From: Bacteroidota bacterium
GTDB lineage: Bacteria > Bacteroidota > Bacteroidia > Bacteroidales > JAIFNL01
Length of the DNA stretch: 32,923 bases
Assembly (NCBI GenBank): GCA_020047755.1
Contig: JAIFNL010000148.1
Coordinates: 1-32,923, forward strand
Direction of reading: 5' to 3'
Positions 32,533 through 32,923 of this stretch are shown piece by piece. The first letter of the stretch is position 1. Each line of letters opens with the position of its first letter. The position numbers were made by a program, and so were the translations under genes. The notes under the pieces are model-generated. The model made no database searches. It was not told the origin of the DNA and saw only the letters and a list, made by a program, of their open reading frames with translations.

Positions 32533-32923
32533 ATGAAAAAATACTTGATAGATACTCATATATTGCTTTGGTTGGTAGCTGAACCATACAAATTATCAAG
32601 CAAAACAAAAGAAATACTGATAAATATTAATAACACTATTTTGGTTAGTTTTGTGAGTTTTTGGGAAATTGCTATTAAAACAAGTATTGGGAAATTAGAA
32701 TTTCATACTACAATAGATGAGTTAAAACTTAAAACTTTTGAAAAAAACATAGAAATTATTTTCCCAACTGTTCAAGCTACTTCCAAAATTCAAATAATGC
32801 CGTTTTATAAAGAACAAAATATTGAACATCGCGACCCATTTGACCGTATGCTTATAGCTCAGGCAATTACGGAAAATATTCCAATAGTAAGTGTCGATAC
32901 GAAGTTTGATTTATATCCAGAAA
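32533..32923 (+). CDS. vapC: VapC-type PIN toxin, TA module 4 (cut by the window end)
   Basis: 130 codons are visible before the window ends, and the protein is nearly complete for a VapC. Motifs: D7 (YLIDTHILLWLV), E45 (VSFWEIAIKTSIGKL), D101 and D104 (HRDPFDRMLIAQA) and D122 (VSVDTKFDLYP). This is the classic VapC form that pairs with DUF2281 antitoxins, and it is clearly distinct from the other three toxins in the array. Endoribonuclease activity is expected from the family. Confidence 0.92.
   Translation, partial: MKKYLIDTHILLWLVAEPYKLSSKTKEILININNTILVSFVSFWEIAIKTSIGKLEFHTTIDELKLKTFEKNIEIIFPTVQATSKIQIMPFYKEQNIEHRDPFDRMLIAQAITENIPIVSVDTKFDLYPE

Overview
The window is AT-rich chromosomal DNA from a Bacteroidota bacterium. 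The lineage call rests on a SusC/SusD pair, a type IX secretion (T9SS) sorting tail, an ECF sigma factor with a FecR anti-sigma factor, an M13 lipoprotein peptidase, near absence of Shine-Dalgarno sites, and promoters of the TTTG-N19/20-TAnnTTTG kind. Genus or species cannot be fixed from the sequence.

Layout. 1-2.5 kb: a small exported protein, an Rpn-like PD-(D/E)XK protein and a toxin-antitoxin (TA) pair, all on the minus strand. 2.7-7.4 kb: two housekeeping genes facing each other across a terminator, an M13 metallopeptidase (+) and clpB (-). 7.9-21.7 kb: a nine-gene, same-strand locus. 22.3-29.3 kb: a large YgfK-type flavin/Fe-S oxidoreductase, a SpoIIAA-like small protein, a 7TM hybrid-sensor-type histidine kinase without receiver domain, and a cytidylate-kinase-like protein closed by a strong terminator. 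29.5 kb to the end: four consecutive TA modules with PIN toxins, one frameshifted and the last cut by the window edge, with near-identical non-coding sequence between them.

The central locus, read 5' to 3' on the minus strand, is fecR - susC - susD - PKD-domain surface lipoprotein - T9SS-secreted cyanophycinase-family peptidase (S51) - isoaspartyl dipeptidase (iadA) - ECF sigma - lipoprotein cyanophycinase-family peptidase (S51) - YfcC-family inner-membrane carrier. There is no glycoside hydrolase. The enzymes fit the catabolism of cyanophycin (multi-L-arginyl-poly-L-aspartate) or another isoaspartyl-linked peptide. In this model a secreted S51 enzyme releases beta-Asp-Arg fragments outside, SusC/SusD bring them through the outer membrane, the lipoprotein S51 enzyme trims further, the YfcC protein carries dipeptide or amino acids inward, and cytoplasmic IadA splits the beta-aspartyl dipeptide. 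The STN domain of SusC plus FecR and the ECF sigma factor would couple expression to substrate. I infer that this is a PUL-like 'cyanophycin utilisation locus', the main finding of the window.

The second point of interest is the TA array. The four modules carry PIN toxins and antitoxins of different sequence but share a roughly 163-bp inter-module repeat that contains the promoter of the next module. This looks like a cassette arrangement in which TA pairs can be exchanged through the common flanks.
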